From contig CP141132.1 of assembly GCA_035236585.1 (NCBI GenBank), forward strand, positions 21,737,945 through 21,801,944: a DNA stretch of 64,000 nt, read 5' to 3'. Made by a program: the position numbers and the translations under genes. The notes beneath the pieces were generated by a model that did not search any database, was not told the origin of the DNA, and saw only the letters and a list, made by a program, of their open reading frames with translations. Shown in pieces: positions 12,811-24,679 of this stretch. Within the stretch, counting starts at the first letter, position 1, and each line of letters starts with the position of its first letter. This stretch comes from Warburgia ugandensis (taxonomy: Eukaryota > Streptophyta > Magnoliopsida > Canellales > Canellaceae).

Positions 12811-13639
12811 AGCTGGCTTGCTTGGCAAGGAACATTTTATTTTGCACATTCATTCTCCTTTTCTTGTGCAAAGATCTTTCAAAATTTTGGAATAAGAAGG
12901 TGCTCTTTTTATTGCATGGGATATTAGTGTTTACTCATTGAAAAACCTCCATTATCACTTTGAAATGTGTACTCTTCTTATCCATTTGCAACCTTTGAGG
13001 ATATGGAGCTTTGGGAATATAATGTGGCTTAAGACTAGGTAGGCTTTCCATTTCTGTTTCTTCTCTTTACCCATCTAAGTCTATATGGGCTCCTTATTGT
13101 CCTCATTTGATTCTAACTCCTTAGTCCAACCTACTTGATTATTGATTGTCCTGCCACTCCTAAGGGTAGTTATGGCTATAGCTTGTTCTTGATTGTTCTA
13201 TTCCAAAGATGGGCCTATCTCATGCTGACCCTTAGGGTTATGTATAGGTTGACCAAGGAACTTGCCCCTTTCACTTAAGGCAGCAGATAGCTAACCCATG
13301 TGAAGCTCTTATTTGGTAATGAAACTTACACTATTTTGCATAATTGAGTAAGGCTCTCCTTTAATGATATTTTCCTTAATTCTTGTGGAAACTATTGAGA
13401 TTGTTGAGGTTGTTGTGGCATTATGGCTCTAGGAAAAAGGTCAAGATGAGGGAAATTCAAGTGAAACCCCTTGATGGTTGTTCTAAGACCATGAGATGTT
13501 GGGATGCCTAACCCATCCAAGATTGTTGGTTTTAGCATAAGGATTATTACTAGGGATTTGGAATGCATTCATTGCATTCACTTACTCTGAAAAGTATTCA
13601 GGGAATGTGGAGCTGGATGGGCATAAAGTAGTGGGGTAG
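12811..13639 (-). pseudogene. gag: C-terminal part of broken gag of element B
   Basis: The minus strand carries the second half of the zinc knuckle region (Cys followed by PSSSTFPEYFSE at about 13620-13580), then VNAMNAF and a GWxxHPN segment near 13540-13500. The linker ITTLRSG follows near 13185-13155. The sequence upstream of the knuckle is not adjacent but lies at 21191 and above, because element D is inserted between. With one GGTAG copy removed, the two halves meet in the same reading frame. Confidence 0.83.
13635..13639. repeat. Left target-site duplication of element D (GGTAG)
   Basis: GGTAG adjoins the left terminus of element D and is matched by GGTAG at 21186-21190. It lies within element B's gag zinc knuckle. 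Confidence 0.85.
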
Positions 13640-13723
13640 TTAATAACCCTAATTTTCCAATTTGAATTTATCAAAATAATTAATAATCAGTTGAAATGAA
13701 ATTTAAAAATTATGGTTATTACA
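13640..13723 (+). repeat. 5' LTR remnant of element D
   Basis: It begins ttaataaccctaatttt (the expected initial TG reads TT) and ends ggttattaca. Only 84 bp separate the LTR head from the LTR tail, against about 3.36 kb in the other LTR, so most of it is deleted. Confidence 0.7.
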
Positions 13724-13725
13724 GG

Positions 13726-13738
13726 TGGTATTAGAGCC
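13726..13738 (+). promoter_or_regulatory. Primer-binding site of element D
   Basis: TGGTATTAGAGCC lies two bases after the LTR end. It differs by one base from TGGTATCAGAGCC, the usual site complementary to initiator tRNA-Met in plant LTR elements. Confidence 0.85.
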
Positions 13739-16075
13739 TAGTCAATCCTTTCACAGCTAGTCCAATATGTCCAAAAGTCATATAAAGTTAATTAGTGAAT
13801 ACCGGTTGATAATGTATGAGTTACAAAGATAACTCATATAAGTGATTTTGATGTATGTGAAAAGTGATGCCACTTATGAGAGTTGGCATGTTCTAAGAAA
13901 ACAATAGATTTTTAGCTTTGGTATGGGTAAGAGTACTCTTACAAAATTAGTATAGTTCTTAGAGTAAGGAATAAGAGCATTAGAGTATAAAATTAATATA
14001 TCTAAATGAAAACTTTGTCAAATGATAGATCTATTCACATGGGTGACCTTTTGAGGATTTAAGACTTAACCTCGTTGATTTGTATAAACATTCAAAGATA
14101 CAATAACTATGGCGCAAAAATATTATGATATGAAAAAGGGAGATATGGTCATAATGGAAGATAACTCAATCAAATTAAGCGGATTACAACCTTACTTTGT
14201 ACATGTAGCGGATACATTTGACAGATAAAATCTTAGTATTATGAAAATTTGTGGAAATTTGACCTACTTATGTGAATGAATTATTTGATTTATGAGGTAA
14301 GAATGAGTTACCCCTTATATATACAAGGATAATGACAGCAATCATCAATGAGAAGTGAAGGTCAATTTGATGGTTCTTGAGAGTTCTAGTTATGACTTGG
14401 AGGTGCATAATGCTTAGATGATATAACTATTTTAATGAGAATGATTATTAAATGACAAGAAAGATTTGCAAATGAGTGGACTATTGAAGCATGAATACAA
14501 AAAACTTAGTGAATAAGTTCAAATGATTTTTTATGATAATAGAAGGAATAAAAAAAGAGAGGTTTGTTTTGATATTATACTATATGGGAGTATCTGATAT
14601 TTGTTGTTGTATTGGCCTTAGATCAAAAAGTATCTATTATACATGTGTACTAGGTAAAGAGACCGATTGAAGTGATTAAGGAGAAAGGATCATATTATGA
14701 GAACAAAGTAAGATGGAAATAATTATAATTGATAGACATTAAGCAATGGAAGTGGTGATGATGCGATTATCAATGACTAAGGAGAGGTTACTCTCGAAGG
14801 ATCTAAACATGAACATAGTGAATGAACTATTATAAGGATAAGAGAATTATGACATGAGTATGAACATGTTGGTGTATTCTAGTGGAAATTTTATGAAAGT
14901 ATTGATATTGGAAGGTTATAATGCTACTCTAGATGAGAATGCTCTATCTATGATGATAATGTTATCATAAATTTTAGGCATGATTATAAATGAATTCTTA
15001 AAGGAGAGAACTATTTCATGGATTTAGAATCCATGGAACTTGATTTATTGTCATGAGACCTTATGTGTAACAAAATACCATAGTATAAGCCAAATATAAT
15101 TGAGAGAAGATGCTATTTGGTCCTTTTGGGAGCTTTAGTTCTAATTTAAATGTGAATATTGTTTGAGGACATAACAACTATTTTATAAAATGGTTTAGAG
15201 ATAACAATGAGGATAAGTAAATAGATAGAGAACAAAAGCATGAGCATAATCAATATATTCAATCATAATGAAAAGATTTGTCAAGATGTAGTATCAGAAA
15301 ATGTCAACATTTCTTTATTAGGAAGTATTAGATTTATAGACCAAAAGCATGGATGCAGTGATTATTATGTACAACAAATTATTTTGAGAGATTAATTGAA
15401 GATTATAAATAAGAATGAATTTATAAGAAGGTTTTCATGCTATCAATAACATTCAAGAAGAGGATAATTTTAAAATATTAATCTTATATGAAATGAGTTG
15501 TTTAGAGTTTGAAACATATGTTACTAATGTCAAAATGACTTCTAGTGAATGTGATCATCAAATAAATCATGAGTGAAATGAAACTTGATGAAGAGGATGA
15601 TGATGTGTAAGTATATAGGTTCAATTGCCACTAATGTAAAAGCATTGGAAGCATTACATATGTAAACTAAGTCTTGAGTTGAGGGAATAGAATTTTGTCA
15701 ATGCAACCAACTATAGTGGTTCAAGTAGTAGAGATAACATCTATTCTTGAACAAGACCTTCTAAGTTGGGTAGAGCAAAAGGATATGCGGTAGCATTGAA
15801 CAATTTGTGAGGGGAAGAGACCCTTCTTGTTGACGGGGTCATAGAAAATCCATAATTAGCAACTGTCTACTAGATGTGGTGGAGATTCTAAAGAAAGGAA
15901 GTGCTTAAGGCATAGTAGTGCGTATCCTTATTAGCCATGTTCTCAAGCTTGACAACATTAGCATCAACAGAAACAACAACAACTATGGCCCTCTCGTTGT
16001 TATGGATGTGGAGTGTTTGAACATTCCATCACAAACTATCATAAAAGATGAGTCAAACAAGCATACAGTGGAGAC
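13739..16075 (+). pseudogene. gag: Decayed gag region of element D
   Basis: Most of this 2.3-kb stretch is too decayed to read continuously. The clear anchor is the nucleocapsid knuckle at 15998-16039, reading CYGCGVFEHSITNY: CX2CX4HX4 with the last Cys replaced by Tyr. It is preceded by a Gln-rich run near 15960-15990, as is common in chromovirus gag. Position between primer site and protease supports gag. Confidence 0.65.
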
Positions 16076-16330
16076 TAAAAAATTCTGATTCCGCCTAAAC
16101 AGGAGTGAGTGTTCGCCACTACTTTGGGCTAGGTGCAGACTTCAAATATAGTTGTGGAAGATTGATTTTTACTAGAGAGTTTCTTTTAAGTATGCATTGT
16201 GATCATGGGTGAAAGGATGGATGCTGACCTTTTCCTCCTTGATATACATAATTTCAATGTTATCTTGAAGATAAACTGATTGATAGCACACTGGCGACAG
16301 TGAATTGTAGAGGTATATTATGTATGAGGT
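16076..16330 (+). pseudogene. Protease remnant of element D
   Basis: After the knuckle comes VFATT near 16110, then, near 16200-16270, GERMDADLFLLDIHNFNVIL, which matches the C-terminal part of the Tekay-type protease (ADL.VLD...FDVILGMDWL). The active-site DTGA region is not readable. The minus-strand frame at 16172-16357 is antisense shadow. Confidence 0.65.
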
Positions 16331-16479
16331 CTCACGACAACTAGTGATCTTATGCAAGGTAGGAAGAGTATCATAGGAGATTATGTTATTTCAATCATAA
16401 AGATAGAACACCGCTTCTTTGAAGAATGTAGAGTGTTCCTAATAGGTATGATTTTGGAAGATGTTAAGAAGCCACAATT

Positions 16480-16960
16480 TTGAAAATAGATATGGTTTAA
16501 GAGTTTCAGGAGATCTTCCTAAAGGAGCTTCCTATATTACTATCGTAGAGAGAGATTGATGTTATGATTGAGTTTGTGTTGGGGGCAGTCCTAAATTTAA
16601 GGTGCCAATCCTCTTTGTATAGAAGGATGAATCAATGTAGTTATTATTGTGAAATTAGATCAAGGTTTATAGGGATTACATTACTCCTTATCTCATTTAT
16701 GAGAAGACAATGAAGAGGGATGCTTACGAGGTCAGCCTTCAAGAGTTAAAGAGGAGACTTAAATCCACACTAGTGTTAACTTTACTAATAGGTGGTTTTG
16801 TAATTTATTGTAGTACCTCTATTAAGGGGCTTGGAGGGTTGCCAATGTAGCGTTAATAACATTGGTATGAAATTATTGTAGTTACCCATACCAATACTAT
16901 ACACATGCAAGGCATGAGTTTGATCTTTCATTGGATTTGAGACTTGACAGTGATTCATAC
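16480..16960 (+). pseudogene. RT and RNase H remnants of element D with a large internal deletion
   Basis: FQEIFLKELPILLS near 16504 is the leader FQDVFPEELPGL of Tekay-type RT. VPILFV near 16600 is the APVLFVKK motif. The reading then jumps to SLQELKRRL and VLTL near 16735-16780 and GGFVIYCSTSIKGLGGLPM near 16790-16845, which are the start of RNase H. The RT palm with its catalytic box is missing. Element E carries the same segments, better preserved. Confidence 0.75.
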
Positions 16961-17622
16961 TTTAATGAGAGATTATTTTCTTACATGAAATTGAAATATG
17001 GCTCATGACTTATATTGTGGATATTTGATGAGGCGGCCTAAGAGCGCGACTGATGAGGCCGGGTGCATGTGGCACGAGCAAACTTGTAAGTGGCATGCTT
17101 CTAGGTGGCAAGCTTCTAGGTGCTCACAGTATGGTCCTAGTGTGAGATGATTTAATTAGCATGAGTTTGTCTATGTTATGAGCTAATATGTTTTAAATTG
17201 ACCCAACATGGATTTGTCTACCTTATAGGATGACATGCTTTGAGTTGATTTGGCATGTATATGCTTATTTTATGAATTTACACACTATGAGTTGATGTGG
17301 CATGGAAGTGCTTATTTTATCAGCTAGTGTGCTCTGAGGTATGTAGACAAGAATTTGTTGTTTTGAGATGCTAATTCAATATCTCTTCATCTTATTGCTG
17401 ATTTATGATTCTTGTGGTTGAGTATTAGAGTGCGCAACTAAAGCAGCTCTTTATTACCATAGCTAATATAAAAGTTATAATAATAAGTTGCATAAATGTT
17501 TAGAGTTTAAAGTTGGAATCAAGTGATTTTTAAGGATTTCATTAATTAAAGAGTTATGAGATTTAGAATTTTGAGAGGTGGATGTTTCTAGAATTGTTTG
17601 AAAGATAGCATGAAAAGAACAT
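16961..17622 (+). other. Internal non-coding end of element D
   Basis: This lies between the RNase H remnant and the polypurine tract. Short direct repeats such as gcatgcttctaggtggcaag (17093-17120) and 'gttgat(g/t)tggcatg' (17230-17310) are present. No integrase is recognised, so integrase is deleted or unreadable. Confidence 0.5.
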
Positions 17623-17635
17623 AAGGGGGTAAGAA
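17623..17635 (+). promoter_or_regulatory. Polypurine tract of element D
   Basis: AAGGGGGTAAGAA immediately precedes the TG that opens the long LTR at 17636. This is the usual second-strand primer position and fixes the LTR start. Confidence 0.75.
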
Positions 17636-20568
17636 TGCATGTATAGTTTTAAAAATCAAGTTTTTAAATAAACAAAAGGAATAGTTCATGACTAGGGTCA
17701 ACCCAGTCACAGCCACACCACCATAATTTTAATTTACATGTCCACATGTCCATAAAGCAAAGTCATATTAAGTCAAAACATTACATCAGTTCACAAGATT
17801 ATTAACTACATTGCAAATTTATTTGATATACCTTTTATGAACTTTTCTTGAGATGTCTGGCATAGTCTTCTGTTCCCTTTTTCCTGTTTTAGTTCTTCAT
17901 GCCTAAGGCATTGTAAATAACTTACAATATCTCAACAAGCTTGTGCTTGTGTAGGTAGTTTCACATCTGCTACACTACATTTTGAAATCCAAGTCTAAAC
18001 AATATTCCAAATATTTTTTCATGCAGTTCTAAAGAATATCATGATCAAATCAGAGGCAAGAAACTTAATTTGAAGCCACATTTCAATTTTAGTTTACAAT
18101 ATCATACTAAAACATTTTAGATAATATCAATATAAAACATGCATGACTTTAAACATACATTCTTCAAATGATTAAATCTACGTGGTAATCTCACATAAAT
18201 TGTAATAAATAACATATCAAAAAATCACATGAATGAATAACTTGTAAATTATGCAAAAGATCAACCATTTAACTTGATAAATCAAATGCCACAAGATCCT
18301 CAAAATATTAAAGTAGTAATAGTTAAACCATGAATGTCAGCAATCTTAAACTGATAACATTATCATCGTGTGCACATATGCACTCCAACGAACACATCAA
18401 CTAGTTGGTCATGAGTACCCATTTAAAGACCATCATCAAGCCCATCTATGTAGGGTCACAAAATACAAATCCCATGGTATACTATGCTCATGACTAGATC
18501 ATTGAATTGTGTGTCTATGGTATCTAGAGACCAACCATCGCAGCCTGCACGACGACTACAGATATGTCTAAAAAGGGTTCAGTAAGCACCTGCAGTGATT
18601 GTTCCTACCACAACAGTCAAGAAAAACATATGCCTCTTTGGGCACGAATACATGCCACCTTTAGTAGTTAGAGGCTGGAAGGCCAGACCCAAACAAACCT
18701 CTTAGCATAGTGCCCACCAATCATATTAGCCTAAACAAATATATATCTCAATCCAAATGTCATTAAATCATACAACATATATCTTATGCAAAACCATGCA
18801 TTTCTTTGACTCATCTTAAAGCATGGGATTGATGCAATTTCAAGTATAATAATTTCTTTTTTTAAAGACATACAACTGCATGTAATAGCATGAGTAACAT
18901 CATTTTCATTTTCCATATAAAAGTATGCATCATGGTTATGAAGGTACATATATAGCTCACATGCCTCATTTGCAAATATTGCATTCTTTAAAAGCTAAAA
19001 TAATGTTCCATGACAAGATACAAGTTTTATGATAGTCGAGTAGTCTCAAATTGAAAGCATATAATCAAATAATTTGATTATTTAAAATCTGCACATCTTA
19101 GTAAAGCTGATAACATGCTCAACCTCCCAATTGAAAATAGATGTTAAAACTACCTACCTCTTAGGTGAAATTCTCAGTTGAGCTACATTTCTTCTTCAAC
19201 TCGACTTAATGGTCAACCTAGTCAAGCTATCGATATTTCATATTTTCTTCTCAATGTCGAATTGTAAGTTAATAATTACAAAAGAGTCTTTCAACCATGA
19301 TCTAGCGATCCAGATCACTTGTTAATCGTGAAACCAATACGTTTTAGTATTCCATCACTAATCGACCATCAAGATCACATGATCTAAGATGTCTAAGCTA
19401 TTGATCTATGTTTTTATTTATGGTTCGCCCATCTAACATCTATCTAGTCATACATTACCAAATCTATGCCATTGATTGTCACTCAATGATCTATATTTGT
19501 ATTTTCAAATTCCAACCATTGAATGGTGGTCTAAGTGTTATTTTTAGATTAATGATAGATGATGAGAACTCATCCCAAGCCATTAGAATTTTGATCACTC
19601 ATTTACCAACAACTGATCATTGATCATATGTGAAAATAGTGTTCAATCACCATATGATCTATTGTTCACTCTCTAATTGGTGATCTGATAACTAGAATTG
19701 GTTGAATCTTGTTCTCAGCATGTTATTAAACATTTTTAACCAATGGATAATGATTTGGTATGCTAATCATTTGAGGATTAGAACCATTGGTTTCTGATTT
19801 ATGGTTTGATCAACACACATGCCTAGAATCATTGATCCATAAAAATGGATGATTGAAATTGCACATTAATGTCCTTATTGGGTTTATATCTCACTTTTAC
19901 AAATTATCTGACAATTGTCATGAATTAAAGGTTATCGAACCTGTCTCCGTAAGACATGTAACAATGATCAAAGTGTTAATGGAGTGGCTATAGCTCCGAT
20001 CAGCTATTGATCATCACGATAGGTAGGAAATTTATTCTTAGGCTAATATTCAATTGTGGATGAGGGTTCAGATCTTTCACATTTGGTTTTGGATTGAGGA
20101 TCAGAACTCAAACAGAGATTATCGGAGTTCCAATCAATCTCCAATAGCCAATGATATCAGAATCGTCCTCGGGTCTCTATTAAAATCCTAGATTTATACA
20201 CATCCCTAATTCCATACATGGATCAAGACAAAAAAAAATGTAGATTTAAGTATAGATCCTACCTCTAGGTCATTCTTCGCTCATTATTGATTGCCAGAGA
20301 AGATGATTTGGTGCAAATTTTCTTGTTGCTGGCTAGTCACAGACATATCCTGTCTGTCTTCCCCCATCCTTGTGTCAATTCTTGGCTGATCAACATGCTA
20401 CTAGAGGCGTTTTGCTCATGATGGCTAGGAGATGATGGTGAATGGCTCTGATTGTCGATCTGTGTAGCTGTTCACTCTATTTTTCTCAGCAACCAGTGCA
20501 TGTTCCCCACCATCAATCTTCGTTTCCTGTTGTCAATGAGGCAAACAGATAGTGGAGATAGGCCCATC

Positions 20569-20646
<78 letters not shown>

Positions 20647-20993
20647 GTTGAGAATAGACTTGTAAATCTCTCTTAAGGGGAGGGCTGTTGATATCAAATC
20701 AACCCCCCTTTCCTTAGGTAATGTTTTTTATCATTTATTTATTTATTTATTAAAATGCCCTTCTTATTAATAAATTCATAACTTCTCTACCCAATCTCCA
20801 ATTTTAGCATTCTTTATTGCATTGGATTCGTTTTTTCTTGAGTACAATTCAAATTTTGACATTTCGAGATTCAATTGGGTGTCTTTCTAGAGGTCAATTC
20901 TATAGTACCTAAACATGAAAATTTTCTAATTTACATTTATCAAAATTAATTAATAATAATTTGAAATGAAATATAAAAATTAGGATTATTACA
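17636..20993 (+). repeat. Long LTR of element D (3.36 kb)
   Basis: It starts TGCATGTATAG after the polypurine tract and ends aattaggattattaca, followed by a primer site at 20996. It shares with the giant LTRs at 34186-39340 and 60794-64000 the same ends, a hairpin (17910-17928) followed by caacaagc, and a block of similar layout near 18400-18720. Plus and minus frames within it (18731-18949, 19408-19623, 20452-20676) are chance frames. Confidence 0.75.
20572..20644. repeat. (CT)n microsatellite, about 36 units
   Basis: An uninterrupted CT run lies inside element D's LTR. It generates an artificial Ser-Leu frame at 20452-20676. Confidence 0.97.
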
Positions 20994-20995
20994 TC

Positions 20996-21011
20996 TGGTA
21001 TCAAAGCCAGG
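20996..21011 (+). promoter_or_regulatory. Second primer-binding site of element D
   Basis: TGGTATCAAAGCCAGG lies two bases after the LTR end at 20993. It matches the initiator tRNA-Met type with one change. A primer site after what should be the 3' LTR shows the element is a tandem or recombinant form. Confidence 0.8.
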
Positions 21012-21128
21012 TTTCGATTCTAAGACCTGTGAGTTATGGGCCCACCACACTTTTGCTACTGTGTTTCCCATGCACACGATGCAGGGAGTTTATCTGTCTT
21101 GGTATCGATGTACAAAGAGAAACTTCCA

Positions 21129-21185
21129 CTATCAAAATTAATCAATAATCATTTGAAATGAAATTTAAAAATTAGGGTTATTGCA
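21129..21185 (+). repeat. Terminal LTR fragment of element D
   Basis: This 57-bp piece repeats the LTR end (aaatgaaatttaaaaattag, then ggttattgca) and abuts the right GGTAG duplication. It closely repeats 20938-20993 and 13670-13723. Confidence 0.8.
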
Positions 21186-21190
21186 GGTAG
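21186..21190. repeat. Right target-site duplication of element D (GGTAG)
   Basis: This is identical to 13635-13639. Beyond it, element B's gag resumes on the minus strand. Confidence 0.85.
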
Positions 21191-22003
21191 GTTGGACTAT
21201 AACATATATAATAAACCTCATACAAAGGTTTCATGGAAGTTTCTCTAACCAATATAACTTCCCCAAACTTATGAAGGAGGCTACTAAACTAATCAAATCA
21301 ATGTGTCATCTATTTTACTATCCAAGTTAAAAGTGGACCCTATCTCATCAATACTGCCTTTCTTGTGAGTCTGTGGATATCTATCAATCTTGGTAAGATA
21401 GCCTTATTGCTAGGAAAAAGTTCCAGTCCTCAACATCATTCTTGGCCAAGAGTGCCCCACTATTAGTGGCATTAATAGTACGACAATTCTGTGGAGTCAA
21501 ACCTTCATAAAAATAGCGTATTTGTTGCCCACTTCTCAAATCCTTAGTATGGACATTACTAACATTCATAGAAATTCTCGTCCTCTTTATGTTGAAAATT
21601 TATAATTTCTCTACAAAGGGTATTGGTTTTGTTGTATTTGAAAGAATATTTTTAGGAATTTCTTGGACAATTGCTCCCAAGTAATGATGGACCCTCCTTT
21701 TAAGGAGCTCAACCATGCTTTCACTTTATCTTTCAAAGAGAAGGGGAATTGTCATAATCTGATTGAGTCATCCAAAATGTTTCAATATTTAAATGTAGTG
21801 TAGATGTCAAGGAACTCCTTTACATGGTGGTAGGAATCCTCTCTATCGAAGTCGTAAAAGGTTAGTAGAAGTTAGATGACACCTGATTTTAACTTGAAGT
21901 GTTCTATAGTGGTTGCAGGTAGCATTATACAAGAAGGGGAGTTAAAGTGAACCAATATTGAGTAGTCTCTCAAAGGTTTAACTCTTGATGCTTCATTAGC
22001 CAT
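21191..22003 (-). pseudogene. gag: N-terminal part of broken gag of element B
   Basis: The minus strand opens with MANEASRVKPLRDY (ATG at 22003-22001), the usual Athila gag start, followed by frame-shifted capsid segments. FYEGLTPQN and a SGALL-type segment lie in the 61-residue frame at 21569-21384, aligning with 1922-2010 of element A. At the insertion edge it reads the first half of the zinc knuckle (CYSPTY; the knuckle His is Tyr and an earlier Cys is lost). The rest of gag continues at 13634. Confidence 0.85.
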
Positions 22004-23150
22004 TTCTATCCTATTGGTCCATTCAATCTCCTAGTCTGAAGGTACTAGATCTAGATAGATAGATGGATAACCTAACTTACACTAATGGTTGGTTTAGTGG
22101 ACTTTACTTTATATACAACCAAACAAGTTGCTATATATAATGAAAGAGTACTTTTTTTAACTCAAGGAAATCTAAACTATATGATGCATCCTAAAATTCA
22201 AAATGATGCATAACAAAGAGCACACAATTATTCCCAATCCTAATACAAACATATTGAAAGGTTTGATTTTTCTTTATTTTCTCCAAGAGAGTGGCTTTTT
22301 GGTTATGCCAAACCTAGGTGACTCCTCCTCTCTTTCAAACTTTCCCTACTGCTTGCCACTTAGATCCTACTTTAATCAACCACTTCACATTATCCTCGTT
22401 CACTCATAGATGATTTGAGTCATCGAATGTGCTTGTAGAGCTAGTCAGTTAAATACCAACATAGCTAATCAAGTAGGGCTTACTAGAGTGGCAATAGGTC
22501 ACCTCCTTACAACATAGTTTGATCAACATATATCACACCTTAAAGCAATTAAATGTGCCCTAATTATGCAATAAAATGTGATAAAACAATGCAACTACCT
22601 ATATGCTATCTAAAAAGGGGTCAGGGCCTCAATTGACTCAACACTATGACATGATAGCCTATGTCCTTAGGTTATAGGCAAGTTTAGGCTACCCTTATTA
22701 AATAGGTACTAGCTAATGCAAGGTCCTAGGTATAATGCAACAAGTAATACAATGGTTGCACACTATATGAATTACACTATGAAACAAATAATGCAAAATA
22801 AATTATATACAAGTCCTAATCCAGGGTGGGTCCATGTACATGCTACCTCCTCTTTTGATTTAGGATAGCCCACGCTTGACTTATATTATTACAAACCCTT
22901 TAATTTGAATAAATTATAATTAAATAAAATACATTCACATCCTCACTAGAATTCACTCAAAATAAAAAATTATAAACTATCCTAATTGTCTTCAATCCCA
23001 TCCCCAAATTCCTACAAAAATAAATATAAACCCAAAGAGTCTTAGGAATAATGGAAATAAAAGGGAAAATGTAACTAAATTCAATGCAACCCTAAAATCA
23101 ATGACTAGTTGTAAAGTAATTAACCTATATTTAAAATAAAAACCTTTTAT
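22004..23150 (-). other. Leader of element B
   Basis: This is the untranslated leader between primer-site region and gag. Phrases such as the reversed gttataacctaagg and ttaaataggt near 22660-22710 recall leaders of elements A and C. The plus frame at 22203-22409 has no support. Confidence 0.55.
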
Positions 23151-23177
23151 GAGTCCCCAGCAACAACAATAAAAACT
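23151..23177 (-). promoter_or_regulatory. Primer-site region of element B
   Basis: On the minus strand, immediately after the LTR end CATCA, comes AGTTTTTATTGTTGTTGC then TGGGGACTC. This is a decayed form of the TTTTTGGCGCCGTTGCCGGGGAC stretch that follows Athila 5' LTRs. Confidence 0.7.
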
Positions 23178-23399
23178 TGATGTGTTTTAAATAGTACCAG
23201 TCAATCCACAAGGACTCTATAATTAACAAATTTTAATTAAATTAGAGTTTAAGTACTTTAACATAATCAAATAATTTAATAACAAATTAATTAATCTAAC
23301 AATGCTAGAAATGATAATTTTTAAATATTTATAAAACTAAGTTATTTAGATTTTTCACTTGCACATGTTAATAGAATTTTGATAATTCTAAAAACACAA
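23178..23399 (-). repeat. Inner part of the 5' LTR of element B
   Basis: It aligns with 8265-8530 of B's 3' LTR (shared gttttaaata, gttaatagaattttgataat and neighbouring text). It stops at the start of element C. The outer part of the same LTR is at 47199-49701. Confidence 0.78.
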
Positions 23400-24592
23400 T
23401 TAATTAGTCATCTATTATAACTTATAGGGATAAAATAGGATTTTTGGCCAAATTTTGTAACACATGCATATTTGGCCTAATGACTCAAATTTTTGATATT
23501 TTGCAGTTTCAGAGGCTAATCCGAGATAAGTATGAGATTAATCATATTTTTTAGGATTTAATTAGAATTTTTAAAATTTTGTAAAAAGCGAGATGGTGAT
23601 CCAATGGCCAAGATCAATCAAGAAGAAAATGTAAGATCAAGATGGAAAGATCGATTCAAGACCTAAAAATCATCAATCCAAAGTGAGATCAAAGGTCAAG
23701 ACCATCTTTAATATAAGCAATAAATGCAATTAAAGGATATAAAGGTGGCCAAAGTAGGCCCATGTACAAGCCATGCGTAGTCCACCACCTTTGCATGGGT
23801 TTTAGTTAAGCCACCTAGCCAAAGTCAAGCCATGAACAAGGTGACAAGCTAAGAAGCCTAGCCAACTACCAAATCTAAGGATTTGAGCCATCAATCTAAG
23901 CCAAGAAAGGCATCTAAGCTAGCCATGAAGCCAAGCCAATGGGAGCTCTCAAAGTTAACCATCAAAGTCACATAAGCCAAGCTACATAAAAGGCCATGAT
24001 TGGAGGAGAATCCAAAGCATTATTGTTGGAATTTCTAGGTTATTTTGAAGGCAATTGATGAAAAATCCACAAAGATAAGGTAGCATGTGGAGCAATAGGA
24101 AGATACCTCTCCACTATTATTTTTTCCACCTTTTTCTCACTTTCCACCTCACCACTAAGGGGCACTACGAATTTCACTTTCCATTCAAAAGTCCTATCTT
24201 TCTAAGATTCTTCCACCTTCTTAAACTTCTATTCCAATCATCCAACCAATCCCCACTTCCTAGGAAACTACATAACCAGTCATCTCTTTCCACTTCACCT
24301 CCCTTCCTTATCTTTTTCCTATCACTCTCTTTCCTCCCATCTTCCTCTCTCGCTCTCTTACCTCACCCCCATTCAACATACATTCTATTTACAAGGGCTT
24401 CCAATGAATTTTACAAGGGGAAATGCCTCCTCCTAAAATAGTGGTGTCTCCCACCTTAGTGAAATAAAAAAGGCAGCCACTTGTTTCCTCTTTAGAACCC
24501 CAGCTATCCACTTCATCTTAGCCATCCAATTCCCTTGTTTTCATCCCCACCATAACTTTACTTTAGGTCACCTTAGAAAATTTCAAAACAAA

Positions 24593-24601
24593 CTATAAAA
24601 G
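24593..24601 (+). promoter_or_regulatory. TATA box in element C 5' LTR
   Basis: CTATAAAAG lies about midway in the LTR and is followed by a purine-rich tract. In the 3' LTR the same place reads CCATAAAAG (near 45868), so the box is weakened there. Confidence 0.6.
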
Positions 24602-24647
24602 AGCATAGGAAGAGAAGAAAAGAGAAGAATTTTTTTAGAGTAAGAAC

Positions 24648-24679
24648 AAGGATGCCTACTCCAAGGGAGGAGGCATCCT
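24648..24679 (+). other. Hairpin in the LTR leader of element C
   Basis: AAGGATGCCT and AGGCATCCTT form a perfect 10-bp stem just downstream of the TATA box, where the transcript would begin. In the 3' LTR the left arm has decayed while the right arm persists (near 45935-45955). Confidence 0.6.

Larger units (their letters stand above)
13640..21185 (+). mobile_element. Element D: degenerate Tekay/Del-like Ty3/gypsy retrotransposon inserted in B's gag
   Basis: The order is an 84-bp LTR remnant (13640-13723), a tRNA-iMet-type primer site (13726-13738), decayed gag with zinc knuckle, protease, RT and RNase H fragments, a polypurine tract (17623-17635) and a long LTR (17636-20993). After that LTR comes a second primer site (20996-21011) and another LTR end (about 21129-21185). 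Perfect 5-bp duplications flank the whole. Protein fragments fit the Tekay/Del chromovirus group better than Athila. A chromodomain is not visible. Confidence 0.8.

Noticed and set aside
17000-17340. Tandem repeat or structured RNA near gcatgcttctaggtggcaag
   Set aside because: Only two short, partly matching copies are visible. This is not enough to call an array or RNA.
20452-20676. Ser-Leu-rich small protein
   Set aside because: It is produced by the (CT)n microsatellite at 20572-20644.
24085-24441. 118-residue open frame, the second longest in the set
   Set aside because: It lies within element C's 5' LTR, the partner LTR does not preserve the frame, and the composition follows CT-rich DNA. 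Chance frame.
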